Shown here: one piece after another, positions 12,107 through 22,585 of the stretch
Layout of the letters: each line of letters opens with the position of its first letter
Position numbering within the stretch: position 1 is the stretch's first letter
DNA from: Medicago truncatula
Lineage: Eukaryota > Streptophyta > Magnoliopsida > Fabales > Fabaceae
Direction: 5' to 3'
Assembly: GCF_003473485.1 (NCBI RefSeq)
Contig: NC_053045.1
Span: 35,376,494-35,440,493, forward strand
DNA: 64,000 nt
Position numbers and translations under genes: made by a program
The notes under the pieces: generated by a model
Databases searched by the model: none
Told to the model about the DNA's origin: nothing
The model's input: the letters and a program-made list of their open reading frames with translations, nothing else

Positions 12107-12991
12107 GGTCTTTTTAATGGTTAGAGGATTGGTTGGGAAAAGAAAATTTGAATTATGATAATTTAGGATGTAAAAGATTTGTGTTGCTTGAGAGTCCAAT
12201 GAAATAGTGTATATATAGTTGCTAGCATATACAAACCAATTAATCAATGAGCTGTGATATGGCCCAGTGAGTGACATGGGATCACATGGAATTGTTTTCA
12301 AGGATTAGGAAGATAAATGGAAGAAAATGCACATACCCTACTTTGAAAAATAATGTCCAACATATAACCCACTTAAAATTTGAGACAATGCAATGGTGAA
12401 TGGAACCTGATGTTTTTTCTTGCATTTTGGGTGGGTATAGCTAATCCAATGGTAGACATGCTTTAGACATCTCACATCTTAGATTTATGTGCAACTTGTT
12501 AGGCTTGTGATGGAACGGTGTGAGGAGGAAAGAAGCGAACCGATATTGAACACAAGAACTTGAGCTACTATGAACCAAATTTTTTATTTTTGTAAGACCA
12601 ACTCCATGATATTTGCATACCAGGACAGAACTTTGAGGTCCTTGCATTCCTAATTAAGTATCAAGGTCAATTAAACTTTCTATTCCATGAATAGGTCTGT
12701 TTTATGGTAGGGTAGACCTCTAAGACAATACCATGTGATCTTATATATGCTCTTGTCTCCTTGTAGATTCCATGACTCCATCCTGATCCTATACTACAGT
12801 ATAAACCTCCACCAATCATTCAAGTAGCCAATGGTTTCTCAATATTCTTTTATCTATATATATTCATGGCTGCAAGCATTTAGGACAAACACAAATCATT
12901 CACATCCTAAACCATTTTAATTTCAAAAACTTGCTTCTTGCTTACAAGTCTTCCTACAACCATTTGAATTTAAGTTCTAACACATACAAAA
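12107..12991. promoter_or_regulatory. Shared promoter region of SAUR pair 1
   Basis: An 885-bp spacer between divergent ATGs. Toward the minus gene, CACATG lies at 12283-12288. Toward the plus gene, CATGTG lies at 12732-12737 within GACAATACCATGTGATC, followed by TGTCTC (canonical AuxRE) at 12754-12759. The same block precedes both genes in opposite orientation. CACATG is a PIF-binding PBE-box variant of the E-box. TATA-like 'CTATATATATTC' is near 12853. Activity is inferred from motifs only. Confidence 0.6.
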
Positions 12992-13267
12992 ATGGGTTTT
13001 CGTTTCTCTGGTATCATCAGAAGGGCATCATTTTCTGCAAACCGAGCAGTTTCAAAAGCTGTTGACATGCCAAAGGGATATATTGCCGTGTATGTTGGAG
13101 AGAAACGGTTTGTGATCCCAATATCATACTTGAACCAACCATTATTTCAAGACTTATTGAGTCAAGCTGAAGAAGAGTTTGGATATGATCATCCAATGGG
13201 TGGCCTCACCATTCCTTGCACGGAAGATGTCTTTCAACATATAACATCTCGCTCGAATGGGCTATGA
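12992..13267 (+). CDS. SAUR protein, pair 1, plus-class
   Basis: Intronless, 91 residues, starting [14 protein letters not shown]. It has [11 protein letters not shown], then [13 protein letters not shown], then [17 protein letters not shown]. The loop after YVG is two residues shorter than in its plus-class sisters (GEKRF against GEKQKRY), so it is not a simple copy of any of them. The ATG context 'AAAAATGGG' and the 3' flank resemble those of the plus-class genes at 15946, 20730 and 26133. The C-terminus 'ITSRSNGL' matches the class. Confidence 0.95.
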   Translation: MGFRFSGIIRRASFSANRAVSKAVDMPKGYIAVYVGEKRFVIPISYLNQPLFQDLLSQAEEEFGYDHPMGGLTIPCTEDVFQHITSRSNGL

Positions 13268-13281
13268 ATCTGACACCAAAA

Positions 13282-13318
13282 GAAACTGACATAGTTTAGT
13301 AGAGACATTTTTTTGTAA
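13282..13318 (+). promoter_or_regulatory. DST-like element in the 3'UTR of the SAUR at 12992
   Basis: GAAACTGACATAGTTTAG then GACATTTTTTTGTA follows the DST block order GGA..CATAGATT..CATTTTGTA, with one base changed in the middle block. The spacing from the stop codon is the same as in the plus-class genes at 15946, 20730 and 26133. Confidence 0.6.
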
Positions 13319-13324
13319 ACTAGG

Positions 13325-14615
13325 CATCTAATGAAATTGTAAAGATGGGAAAAAGTGACTATTAGATTGACAAATTTATGGAATATAAATATTTTTTGTT
13401 ATAATGAAAACGAATTCGACTATTCAAGTAACTCTTCTATGTTTTTGGTTTATTGCACTTAGAAACTTAAGAAATAGGACTATATGAGTAATATTGCTTG
13501 CTATAATTAAAAAATGACTTGGTATTCTGAAGGAAAAAAAATCAAAGCAGGAATAGAAGTGGAACACATGGTAGAGCAAAAATATTTTTCCTAGGAAAAA
13601 AGGTGAAAAATAAAGTTACCAAAAATTAATTCCTTTTTAAACTACATAATATATATACATGAAATTAAAATTGTGGTGCAAAAGCCTTAATCGTGTATGA
13701 GGCAGCTTCCTTTCATAAGCAAGTGAACAAGAACAATGACAGTAACAAGGTCAATTATTCTGCTAATATAACGGGCCTCATTCTATGGTTCCTGTTAGGA
13801 TATCCTTATCTTAAGAATTGAATGGTTATTACTGAGTAGTTTATATGAGTGATAACAGCTGAAGAACCATCACATGGTGTTGTCTTATAGATTTTCACAA
13901 TAGTCACAATAGATTTTAGAATAATGACAGATGAGTTTGTAACGTAGTTATTGCTCGAATAATGGCCATATATATAAGTTTAGGTGAGTTGGGTCCTGAG
14001 GATCACTAAGGTCAGGTCTCAAAGACCAGAAAACGCTGACAAATATATTTATATATTACTCACCAACGAGGTCTTTGCAACGCCAGAAGGAGTCGATCAC
14101 ATGTCATTGTGGGGAATGTGTCAACTTCTTACCAAGTGGACCAACCTCTTGACACTCAACATTTGAAAATTAATATTTTAAAAAATAAAACAACAAACAA
14201 ATAAATAAAAGAAAGAACCAAAATTATTATTCTAGTAACCTTGAAACACAAGTAATTTACTGCGGCCTTTCCAATACAGTCAAGAACAGAACAGTTGCAT
14301 ATTATGATCTTAAATTCATGATGTGAACTTGAAGTGTCTTTTGGTAATGTTTGATCAATAAATTTGTGGTTGAACTCAAGGAGATATATTTAAGAAATAA
14401 ATTTATTTTCTTTTTGATTCTGGAATGAATTCATATAACAAATTAATGATTCTGCTGTATATCATAGAATTTGCTGAAGTTTAGTAAAAGCCAAAAAATA
14501 TGACTTTACAATATTTTGTCATAACATTCTCATTAAGCTAACATTTTGTTTCTGTAGGAATGATTAATACATGGCAGAAACAAAATGAAAAAAATATTCA
14601 TAACAGAAAAAAATT
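13325..14615. other. Inter-pair spacer 1-2
   Basis: No gene seen. It holds unit-specific sequence that recurs after other plus-class SAURs, such as 'GTTAGGATATCCTTATCT' near 13795, which reappears near 16752, 21292 and (one base changed) 26901. That recurrence supports copying of the pair plus its flank. A frame at 13984-14166 has no family features. Confidence 0.6.
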
Positions 14616-14622
14616 GCATTCT

Positions 14623-14658
14623 GTGCAAATTAGCCTCAACTAATCTATCTAAAGCTCC
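14623..14658 (-). promoter_or_regulatory. DST-like element of the SAUR at 14679
   Basis: The minus strand reads GGAGCTTTAGATAGATTAG then GGCTAATTTGCAC, at the same distance beyond the stop as in pair 1. Confidence 0.62.
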
Positions 14659-14678
14659 GTTAGCATAATATCTACAGC

Positions 14679-14954
14679 TCAATTCATGCGAGAAGTGAGG
14701 TTTTGGAATTCATCTTCACTGCACGGAATTGTAAGACCACCCATTGGATGATCATATCCAAATTCTTCTTCTGATTGATTTAGTAATTCTTGAAATGAGG
14801 GTTGGTTCAAGTATGATACAGGAATCACAAACCGTCTCATTTTATCTCCAACGTAGACTGCAAGATAGCCTTTTGGCACTTCAAATCCCTTGCTAGATGC
14901 TTGTGTTGACGAAAATGATGGCTTTCTGATAAGCTTTGCTATGCGGAAACCCAT
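14679..14954 (-). CDS. SAUR protein, pair 2, minus-class
   Basis: Intronless, 91 residues, starting [14 protein letters not shown]. Core: [51 protein letters not shown]. It ends 'NLTSRMN' two residues earlier than the pair-1 gene because of an altered stop position, as does the pair-5 copy at 24888. That suggests pairs 2 and 5 are close relatives. All family core residues are present, so it is probably functional. Confidence 0.95.
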   Translation of the reverse strand: MGFRIAKLIRKPSFSSTQASSKGFEVPKGYLAVYVGDKMRRFVIPVSYLNQPSFQELLNQSEEEFGYDHPMGGLTIPCSEDEFQNLTSRMN

Positions 14955-15945
14955 TGTTTTTTTTATGGTTAGAGGATTTGGATGAGAAAGATTTATTTGA
15001 ATTATGATAATTTAGGATGCAAAAGACTTGTGTTGCTTGAGAACACAATGAATAGGTGTATATATAGTTGCCAAGGGACTCTACAAAATCAATCAGCCAA
15101 TGGAAGCATTTTGATGAGCTGTGATAGGGCCTAGTGAGGGACAAGGGATCACATGGTATTGTCCTATAGAAGTCATTTTCAAACTATTAGATGAAGCTAA
15201 ATGGAAGAACATGCACATACCCTACTCTGTAACACAACTAAGGAAAAATTAAAGACAGTGGATTGGTGAAAGAAACTTGATGTTTGTTGCTATAGCTAAT
15301 CCAATATGTTTGTTCCCACATCTTTCTTCTAAATGACAAGGCAACTAATATACATATACCTGCTAAATACATCACATATATGTGCAACTTGTAAAGCTTG
15401 AGTAGGACCTGATTTATAGCTCAGAAACAGTGTGAGGAGGAAAAAGAGAACCAATTTTGAACACAAGATCATGGGCCTCTATGAACCACATTTTATATTA
15501 TTACAAGACAAGCTTCATGATATTTGCATACCAGGACAGAAGTTTGCGGTCCTTGCCTTCTTAATTAAGTATCAAGGTCAATTAAACTTTCTAGTGAGGT
15601 GATATGTTGGTGTATTATCTGTCATGACATTTGGTCTTTGTGAAAGTCTGAAAGACTTCCAAGACAATACCATGTGATCTTATATATCCTCTTGTCTCTT
15701 TGTATATTCTTTGTCCCCAACCTAATCCTATACTATAGGACTATAGGATACACCTTCACCAATCATTCAAGTAGCCAACTGTTTCTCAATATGAATTCTT
15801 TCATCTATTTATATTCAAGGCTACAAGCATTTAGGACCAACACAAAACATTCACATCCTAAAGCATTCAGTTTTCAAAAACTTGTTATTGCTACAATTTA
15901 TCTTATTTTAAAACAATTTCTTCTCAAGTTTTAACACATACAACA
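14955..15945. promoter_or_regulatory. Shared promoter region of SAUR pair 2
   Basis: A 991-bp divergent spacer. CACATG at 15150-15155 faces the minus gene, inside GATCACATGGTATTGTC with GGGACA (TGTCCC inverted) beside it. CATGTG at 15671-15676 faces the plus gene, followed by TGTCTC at 15693-15698. TATA-like 'GTATATATAG' is near 15057-15066 for the minus gene. Confidence 0.6.
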
Positions 15946-16224
15946 ATGGGTTTTCGTGTCCCTAGTATCATCAGAAAGTCATCATTTTCTGCAAGCCGAG
16001 TAATTTCAAAAGTTGTGGATGTGCCAAAGGGATATCTTGCAGTGTATGTTGGAAAACAAAAGCGATTTGTGATCCCCATATCATACTTGAACCAACCATC
16101 GTTTCAAGACTTGTTGAGTCAAGCTGAGGAAGAGTTTGGATATGATCATTCCATGGGTGGCCTCACCATTCCTTGCACAGAAGATGTCTTTCAACACATA
16201 ACATCTCGCTTGAACGGAATATGA
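15946..16224 (+). CDS. SAUR protein, pair 2, plus-class
   Basis: Intronless, 92 residues, starting [18 protein letters not shown]. Core: [25 protein letters not shown], then [18 protein letters not shown]. The usual P of DHPMGG is S here, a small deviation in a highly conserved block. It ends 'ITSRLNGI'. Frame and start match the other plus-class members. Confidence 0.95.
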   Translation: MGFRVPSIIRKSSFSASRVISKVVDVPKGYLAVYVGKQKRFVIPISYLNQPSFQDLLSQAEEEFGYDHSMGGLTIPCTEDVFQHITSRLNGI

Positions 16225-16239
16225 ATCTAACACAAAAAA

Positions 16240-16278
16240 GAGACTGACATAGTTTAGTAGACTAGAGACATTTTTGTA
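16240..16278 (+). promoter_or_regulatory. DST-like element of the SAUR at 15946
   Basis: GAGACTGACATAGTTTAG then GACATTTTTGTA. The spacer between blocks two and three is five bases longer than in the gene at 12992 because of a short local duplication. Confidence 0.55.
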
Positions 16279-16987
16279 AACTAGGCCTGTTATCAAATTG
16301 TAAAGATGGGAAAAAAGACCATTAGATTGAAATTCTTTATATAGCGTATATATTATTTTGTTTAGTGAAAACGAATTCGACTACTCAAGCAGCTCCTCTA
16401 CTTTTTTGGTTTATTGCACTTCAGAACTTACAAAATTCGATTATATGAGTAATTCTGCTTGCTATAAGACAAAAAATGAATTGGCATTCTGAAAAATTTC
16501 AAAGCAGGAATTGAGCACACACATATTCTTGGCAAAGGGCAGATCAAATTTATTTTTCTTAAGACAAAAGGTGAAATCTAAATTTACCATTTTTTTTTAC
16601 TACATAATATAGACATGAAATTAAAATTTTGGAGTGCCAAAGCTTTAATCTTACATGAAGTACATTCCTTTCATAAACAAGTACACAATACCAATTCATC
16701 AACAAGGGAAATTATTTCACTGAATGACATAGGCCTCATTATATGGTTCCTGTTAGGATATCCTTATCTAAAGAATTGAATGGTTAGTACTTACTTAGTG
16801 AGAGACAACAGCTCAAGAACCACCACATGGTGCTGTCTTATGACTACAAGTTTTTCTTGAAGTGTCACCTACGTATTCATTGCTGAAATAACGACCTTGT
16901 TTTTTCTTCAAGACATCTCATATTTTCACTTTTTTGTCCACCTTTCTTTGATCTCTATATTGATTAGTACTAATAAATTTTGTATCG

Positions 16988-18250
16988 CTAACATGGCGTT
17001 ATGACAGCTAAAGGAAATCTCTTTAATTGTTGGAACATTATTTGCACATAACTATTAGTCATTTTGGTCTGATAGAAGTTTAAATTCAATATTGGTTGCA
17101 TGTTATAATGTCTTCTGCAGTCAAAATCAATGGCTTTCTTTATCATAACAGCTTGCAGGACTAGTACTTTGTGAATAGCACGGAAAGTCCTTTTGATTGT
17201 AATATATGTTGTGAATTCGGTCAATTCCAAACTTCACATCAATAAAATTTAGATTCGTGGCAACCAACAACCAAAAATTGATTAACCACAAGCAACAACA
17301 ACAAGTGCATGGCAAAACCACAATCCAACCAAAGAATAAACAAGATAAAGAGAGTAAAGACAAGATAACAACACCAAAGATTGTTGACTCAGTTCGGTCC
17401 AACTTGACCTAATCTGGGGGAGAGATTGATCTCTCCAATCCACTATCAATGAGTTTTTACAAAGAGATACAAATGGGTTACAAGAAATTAGCTTCAACAA
17501 GCTCACAAAGAACAACCCTAATTTCTACACATTTTACCAATCTCACCAATGAACAAGACACTCATGATTTTCACTCTCCCTGTTTACAATTGTTTCAAAA
17601 CTCAAGAATCTAACCCCCAAAAGAGAACCAACCCTTAGTCTTTGATTTCACTAAGGATCTTCTTTTTTGGTTTTACAAGACTCACCCAAAAAGACTCTCC
17701 ACTCATGTGTTTCCCAACCCCATGAATCTTCCCCAAAAGACACCAACCCCTTTCCCAAGAGCCCCTTCTTTTGGTTCTCCAAGATTCACATCTTAAAGCT
17801 TTGAACCTCACCCAAAGACCCTCAACCTTTAGTATCTAAAACCCTAAAAGTTCCCTCCTTTGGTTTTCATGAGATTCACCAAGCTTACCCAACAAATGGG
17901 TCATGGAGTGCTTATATAGTGTTTAGATCCGGACAAAATCGTGTCACGATTTCCCAAATCGTGACACGGTTGATGCGTACGACCCAAGGTACGACCAACC
18001 TTATCCTGAAACCGTGCCGAACAAGTTGAAAATCGTGTCACGTTTTCCCAAAATCGTGTCACGATTGAACACATCAAGGAACCATGCTCACTACCTGCCA
18101 AATCGTGACACGGTACACAAATCATGTCACGATCCTGAATTTTGCTAAAAATCATTTTTGAGGCACTTTGCAACAGTATAGTCTTCATCAATACCGCACT
18201 TTTTCCAACTGCACAAGCACTACCATGCAACATATAATTAAATTGCAAAC
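16988..18250. repeat. Spacer block S, copy 1 (interrupted), related to 27350-27600 and 47395-47650
   Basis: Starts 'GACAGCTAAAGGAAAT' and includes 17101-17199, which is base-for-base identical to 27450-27548. A probable LTR-type insertion follows at 17207-18175; the block resumes with 'GTATAGTCTTCATC'. A diverged third copy follows the SAUR at 46485. At 27350 this block lies upstream of an aldo-keto reductase gene, and here upstream of a reductase relic, so it seems to belong to the duplicated AKR-SAUR unit. Confidence 0.65.
17207..18175. mobile_element. Probable solo LTR, Ty1/copia-like
   Basis: About 969 bp starting TGTTG and ending CAACA, the paired termini usual for copia-type LTRs. Flanking pentamers ATATA and GTATA match at four of five bases. 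The segment is absent from the sister spacer at 27548-27560, which marks it as an insertion. No internal coding region is present, so it is a solo LTR fossil. It contains several copies of 'AATCGTGTCACGAT'-type words. It is younger than the duplication of the spacer. Confidence 0.55.
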
Positions 18251-18519
18251 TGGTAAGAAATTGTTGTAAGCTGGGAATTTCCTATAAACAACCACATGCC
18301 TTGGTAGTTGGTTAGGCCCATTCACTTAATTCTCAGGTTTGTAACCTGTCCTCCTTGAATCTAGTAAATGTAAATCTTAAACCAGTCAACTTCTCCTATG
18401 AAGATTTGTTGCCCTTGATATCTAAAGGGACATGAAAAACTATGGAAGAGTTTTACATATTAAGCTTTACATGAAGAGATATAATTGATTGACAATGTAA
18501 AACTTTTATACGTTCTAAG

Positions 18520-18868
18520 TGCATGTTTTGTCTTGTTCACCCCTTCGAACATTTCTGTCAAGTGCCAATAGTCAACACACAATGCTGCTATATTAATTCA
18601 TGACATCATGGTCACATTATAATTTCATTCAGGTTGCACTAAGATGGTGTACTAACATGGACCGAGATTAAAAGCTTCAACAAAGAGAGGATGCAATAAA
18701 ATCTTGATATATTTGATTTTGAGCTGAGGATATGATTCCCTTTGATATAAAAGGAACATGGGAAGCTACGGAAGATTGTTATAGATTGGTGCCAGCAGCT
18801 TTGGCATAAAAAAACTCTCCATAGTCTTACAAGATGCAATAATCTCTCCTGCAGTTAATCAGGTAGAA
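18520..18868 (+). pseudogene. Aldo-keto reductase relic with shuffled exon pieces
   Basis: From 18520 the sequence matches the 5' flank of the reductase gene at 40273 ('TTTTGTCTTGTTCA', 'TATATTAATTCATGAC'). Next comes a piece of exon 4 ('GCACTAAGATGG', 'AAAAGCTTCAACAAAGAGAGG'), then a piece of exon 2 ('GATATGATTCCCTTTGATAT', 'ACATGGGAAGCTACGGAAGA') ending at 'CCTGCAGTTAATCAG' followed by GT. Exon order is inverted relative to the intact genes and exons 1 and 3 are missing. It sits just before SAUR pair 3, the same neighbourhood as the intact reductase-SAUR blocks. Confidence 0.8.
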
Positions 18869-18879
18869 TAAGAATTTAA

Positions 18880-19357
18880 CACCAGTTGATTTGGTTCATC
18901 CTGACGGGTTAAACAGGGCGGATCAAGAATTTAACACTAGTTGAGTTGATTTGATCATGTCTTGTTTTTTTGGCGGGTTAAACGGCACGGATCAACTTAG
19001 TAGTGGAACACAGAACTTCAACTCGTCTCGCTGGAAATTGCGGATTCAACGGGATGGCACAGCAGACTTGGCCCGATTTTTCACTCATACTTGAGTGTTT
19101 TCTCTTAGTGTTTTATCAATAAATTTACGCAATAAACTTATCTTTTTAATTTTGGAATTAATTCATATAATTGAACGGATTGTGATACTTTAATACTGTT
19201 CTATATATTAGAATTTCTTGAGATCTGGAAAAAACTAAAAATAATTGAAGAGTTGTGATAACATTATCATTGAGGGAACATTTTGTTTCCGTAGGAATGA
19301 TTGATACATGGAAGAAACAAAATGAAAAAAAATATTAATAACAGAAAAAATTGTCAT
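18880..19357. other. Spacer before SAUR pair 3
   Basis: No gene seen. A short degenerate repeat ('GGGTTAAAC', 'GGATCAA') recurs near 18918-18980. The part after 19085 is the conserved 3' flank of minus-class SAURs, with 'GAACATTTTGTTTCCGTAGG' near 19276 as in the other copies. Confidence 0.5.
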
Positions 19358-19439
19358 CTGAGCAAATTAGCCTCAACTAATCTATCTTAATCTGTATCCA
19401 AAAAAAATAAAAATCTATCTTAATCTCCATTAGCATGAT

Positions 19440-19721
19440 TTACAAATCACTTAAGCGAGAAGTGAGTTGTAAGAAAGCATCTTCACCGCAAGGAATTGTA
19501 AGACCACCCATTGGATGATCATATCCAAATTCTTCTTCTGATTGATTTAGTAATTCTTGAAACGATGGCTGGCTCAAATATGATACTGGAATCACGAACC
19601 GCCTCATTCTATCTCCAACATAGACTGCGAGATAGCCTTTTGGGACTTCAAGTCCCTTGGCAGTCTCTTGTGTTTTGGAAAATGATGGCATTCTGATAAG
19701 CTTTGCTATGCGGAAACCCAT
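19440..19721 (-). CDS. SAUR protein, pair 3, minus-class
   Basis: Intronless, 93 residues, starting [19 protein letters not shown] and closest by eye to the pair-1 minus gene. Core: [28 protein letters not shown], then [18 protein letters not shown]. It ends '[14 protein letters not shown]'. The 3' flank repeats part of the DST region (AGATAGATT twice, near 19365-19425) after insertion of an A-rich filler, an unusual local duplication for this class. Confidence 0.95.
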   Translation of the reverse strand: MGFRIAKLIRMPSFSKTQETAKGLEVPKGYLAVYVGDRMRRFVIPVSYLSQPSFQELLNQSEEEFGYDHPMGGLTIPCGEDAFLQLTSRLSDL

Positions 19722-20729
19722 TGTTTTTATTATGTATGGCTCCTCACAAAAAGATACTGATGATGGCAGAGGATTGGATGAGAAAGAAATATTTGAATTC
19801 TTATAATTCAGAATGCAAAAGATTTATGTTGATTTGAGAATCCAAGGAATAATGTATATATAGTTTCTAAGGGCCTCTACAAACCAATTAATCAGTGAAT
19901 GTAATTTGGTGAGCTGTGATAGGGTCAAGTGAAGGACAAGGGATCACATGGTATTGTCCTATACATATTTTTTCAAGGATTAGGAAGCTTAATGGAAGAG
20001 CATGCACATACCCCACATTGTGAGATAATGGCCAACAAATAACCCTACTTGAAGTTTGAGACAATGCAATGGTGAAAGAAACCTGATGTTTTTTCTTGCA
20101 TTTGGGTATAGATAATCCAATTGTAGACATGCTTTAGACATCTCACATGTTTCTTCTAATTGACATTGCAGCAAATATACATCTACCAACTGAATATATA
20201 TCATATTTATGTGAAACTTATAAGGTTGTGTAGGACCTGATTGATAGCTTAAAAACAAAGACTGTGAGGAGGAAAAAAGAAAATCGATATTGAACACAAG
20301 ATCATGATATTTGCTTACCAGAACAGAACTTCGCGGTCCCTGCCTTCTTAATTAAGTATCAAGGTCAATTAAACTTTCTAGTGGGGTGATGTGTTGGTGT
20401 ATTATCTGTTATGACATTTAGTCTTTGTGAAATACTTCTAAGACAACACCATGTGATCTTATATATGCTCTTGCCTCCTTGTAGATTCTTTGACCCTAAC
20501 CTAAATTTTAATTCTATACTATAGGATACCCCTCCTTCACCAATCATTCAAGTAGGCAACTGTTTCTCAAAATTAGTTCTTACATCTATATATATTCAAG
20601 GCTACAAGCATTTAGGACCAACACAAAACATTCACATCCTAAAGCATTCAGATTTCAAAAACTTGGTCTTTGCTTAAAAGTTTATTTTATTTTTAAACCA
20701 TTTCTTCTAAAGTTTTAACACATACAACA
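19722..20729. promoter_or_regulatory. Shared promoter region of SAUR pair 3
   Basis: A 1008-bp divergent spacer. CACATG at 19945-19950 faces the minus gene. CATGTG at 20450-20455 faces the plus gene. At 20472-20477, where pairs 1, 2, 4 and 5 have TGTCTC, this copy has TGCCTC, so the canonical AuxRE is lost on the plus side. Confidence 0.58.
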
Positions 20730-21011
20730 ATGGGTTTTCGTTTCCCTGGTATCATCAGAAAGGCATCATTTTCTGCAAACCGATCAGCTTCAAAATCTGT
20801 GGACGTGCCAAAGGGATATCTTGCAGTATATGTTGGAGAGAAACAGACGCGGTATTTAATCCCCGTATCATACTTGAGCCAACCTTCATTTCAAGGCTTG
20901 CTGAGTCAAGTTGAGGAAGAGTTTGGATATGATCATCCCATGGGTGGCCTCACCATTCCTTGCACGGAAGATGTCTTTCAACATATAACTTCTTGCTTCA
21001 ATGGGCTATGA
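20730..21011 (+). CDS. SAUR protein, pair 3, plus-class
   Basis: Intronless, 93 residues, starting [22 protein letters not shown]. Core: [26 protein letters not shown], then [18 protein letters not shown], ending 'ITSCFNGL'. It differs from sisters at RYLIP (others RFVIP or RYVIP) and at the C-terminal Cys in place of Arg. It is intact and likely expressed, but its plus-side promoter has a changed auxin motif. Confidence 0.95.
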   Translation: MGFRFPGIIRKASFSANRSASKSVDVPKGYLAVYVGEKQTRYLIPVSYLSQPSFQGLLSQVEEEFGYDHPMGGLTIPCTEDVFQHITSCFNGL

Positions 21012-21025
21012 ATCTGAGACCAAAA

Positions 21026-21060
21026 GAGTCTGACATAGTTTAGTAGAGACATTTTTTGTA
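21026..21060 (+). promoter_or_regulatory. DST-like element of the SAUR at 20730
   Basis: GAGTCTGACATAGTTTAG then GACATTTTTTGTA, with the same layout as in the gene at 12992. Confidence 0.58.
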
Positions 21061-21064
21061 AACT

Positions 21065-22305
21065 AGGCATCTGATGAATTTATGGAGTATATATATATTT
21101 TTTGTTTAATGAAAACGAATTCGACTACTCAAGCTGATCCTCTATGTTTATGTTTATTGCACTTGCTATAAGAAGAAATTTTTTTTCCCTAGGACAAAGG
21201 TGAAACATAAATTTACCGAAGTGTACAATAACAATTCAGTAACAAAGTCAATTGTTTCACTGAATGACATAGGCTGCATTCTATGGTGCCTGTTAGGATA
21301 TCCTTATCTAAAGAATTGAATGACTCAGGAGGCTATATGACTCACTAACCACCACATGGTGTTGTCTTATAGATTTTCATCAAGAGACACAAGAGATTTT
21401 AGAATAATGGCATTTTTTTTTTAGAATAATGAATAAACAAGTATTAGCTGTTGACTTGCTGTACATATTTCTGTTTAAAAAAAAATTCAAATGGGTACCT
21501 ACTCGCTCCTTCATCAGAATGTGGGGCATTCAACATGTATAATTTTTTCATCTTTGATTGAAGACGTCCTACACAATACCATGTGATCCTTCACCTTACT
21601 TTGCATAGGCCTTCAATCATTTATGAACCTAGTGGTTTTCCAAACAATAAACTTATAAATTCAAGTATTGCACATACTTCCTAATCATAGTCTATCATTG
21701 TAACTTTTCCTTAGTTATTTATGTTATATTTATATTCAGATTTCAGACTCAATGTTAAAATACATTTTTTTTTTGATGAAAAATCCAAAACCTTTTTTTC
21801 CATCCTTTTTATTTCAAATGTTTACATATAACTTTTAATATGTACTTCAATATATGCACGAAATGTTTCTAGTTACCTTGAAACACAAGTAACTTACTAG
21901 TGTTTCCAATACAGTCAGGAACAGTTGCATTCTTATGATCTTAAATTCATGATGTTAACTTTGGACTAACATCTAATATTATTTGATCAATAAATTTGTT
22001 GTTGATCCCAAGGAAACATATTTAAGCAATAAATTTATTTTCGTTTTGATTCTGGAATGAGTTCATATAACAAATTAATGATGCTGCTGTATATCACAGA
22101 ATTTGTTGAAATATAGAAAAAGGTAAAAATGATTTAACAATATCTTGTCATAGCATTCTCATTGAGGGAACATTTTGTTTCCATAGGAATGATTGATACA
22201 TGGAAGAAACAAAATGAAAAAAATATTCATGACAGAAAAAAAAAATGGTTCTGTGCTAATTAGCCTTAACTAATCTATCTAAGTCTGATTAGCATGATTT
22301 ACGGC
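21065..22305. other. Inter-pair spacer 3-4
   Basis: No gene seen. The first part is plus-class 3' flank ('AACGAATTCGACTACTCAAG' near 21114). The last part is minus-class 3' flank ('GAACATTTTGTTTCCATAGG' near 22167). The AT-rich middle has no terminal repeats I can define. Confidence 0.5.
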
Positions 22306-22585
22306 TCAATTCAATCGAGAAGTGAGTTGTAAGAAAGAATCTTCACTGCAAGGAATTGTGAGACCACCCGTTGGATGATCGTATCCATCCAAATTCTTCT
22401 TCTGCTTGATTTAGTAATTCTTGAAATAATGGTTGGTTCAAGTATGATACTGGAATCACGAACCGTTTCATTCTATCTCCAACATAGACTGCGAGATAGC
22501 CTTTTGGGACTTCAAATCCCTTGGTAGATGCTTGCGTTGAGGAAAATGATGGCATTCTGATAAGTTTTGCTATGCGGAAACCCAT
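22306..22585 (-). pseudogene. SAUR pseudogene, pair 4, minus-class
   Basis: Begins [20 protein letters not shown] and runs normally through [26 protein letters not shown] to EEEFG. A 4-bp duplication (ATCC) near 22385 shifts the frame and ends the protein after about 80 residues. The lost part is still recognisable in another frame as '[12 protein letters not shown]...LTSRLN' with a stop at 22308-22306. A poly-T run of 24 directly abuts the start codon on the 5'UTR side, which the sisters lack or have much shorter. Confidence 0.85.

Noticed and set aside
12107-12301. N-terminal extension of 65 residues on the first SAUR
   Set aside because: The extension covers promoter and leader sequence with a TATA-like box. 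All sister genes start at MGFR and their upstream frames are closed or different.
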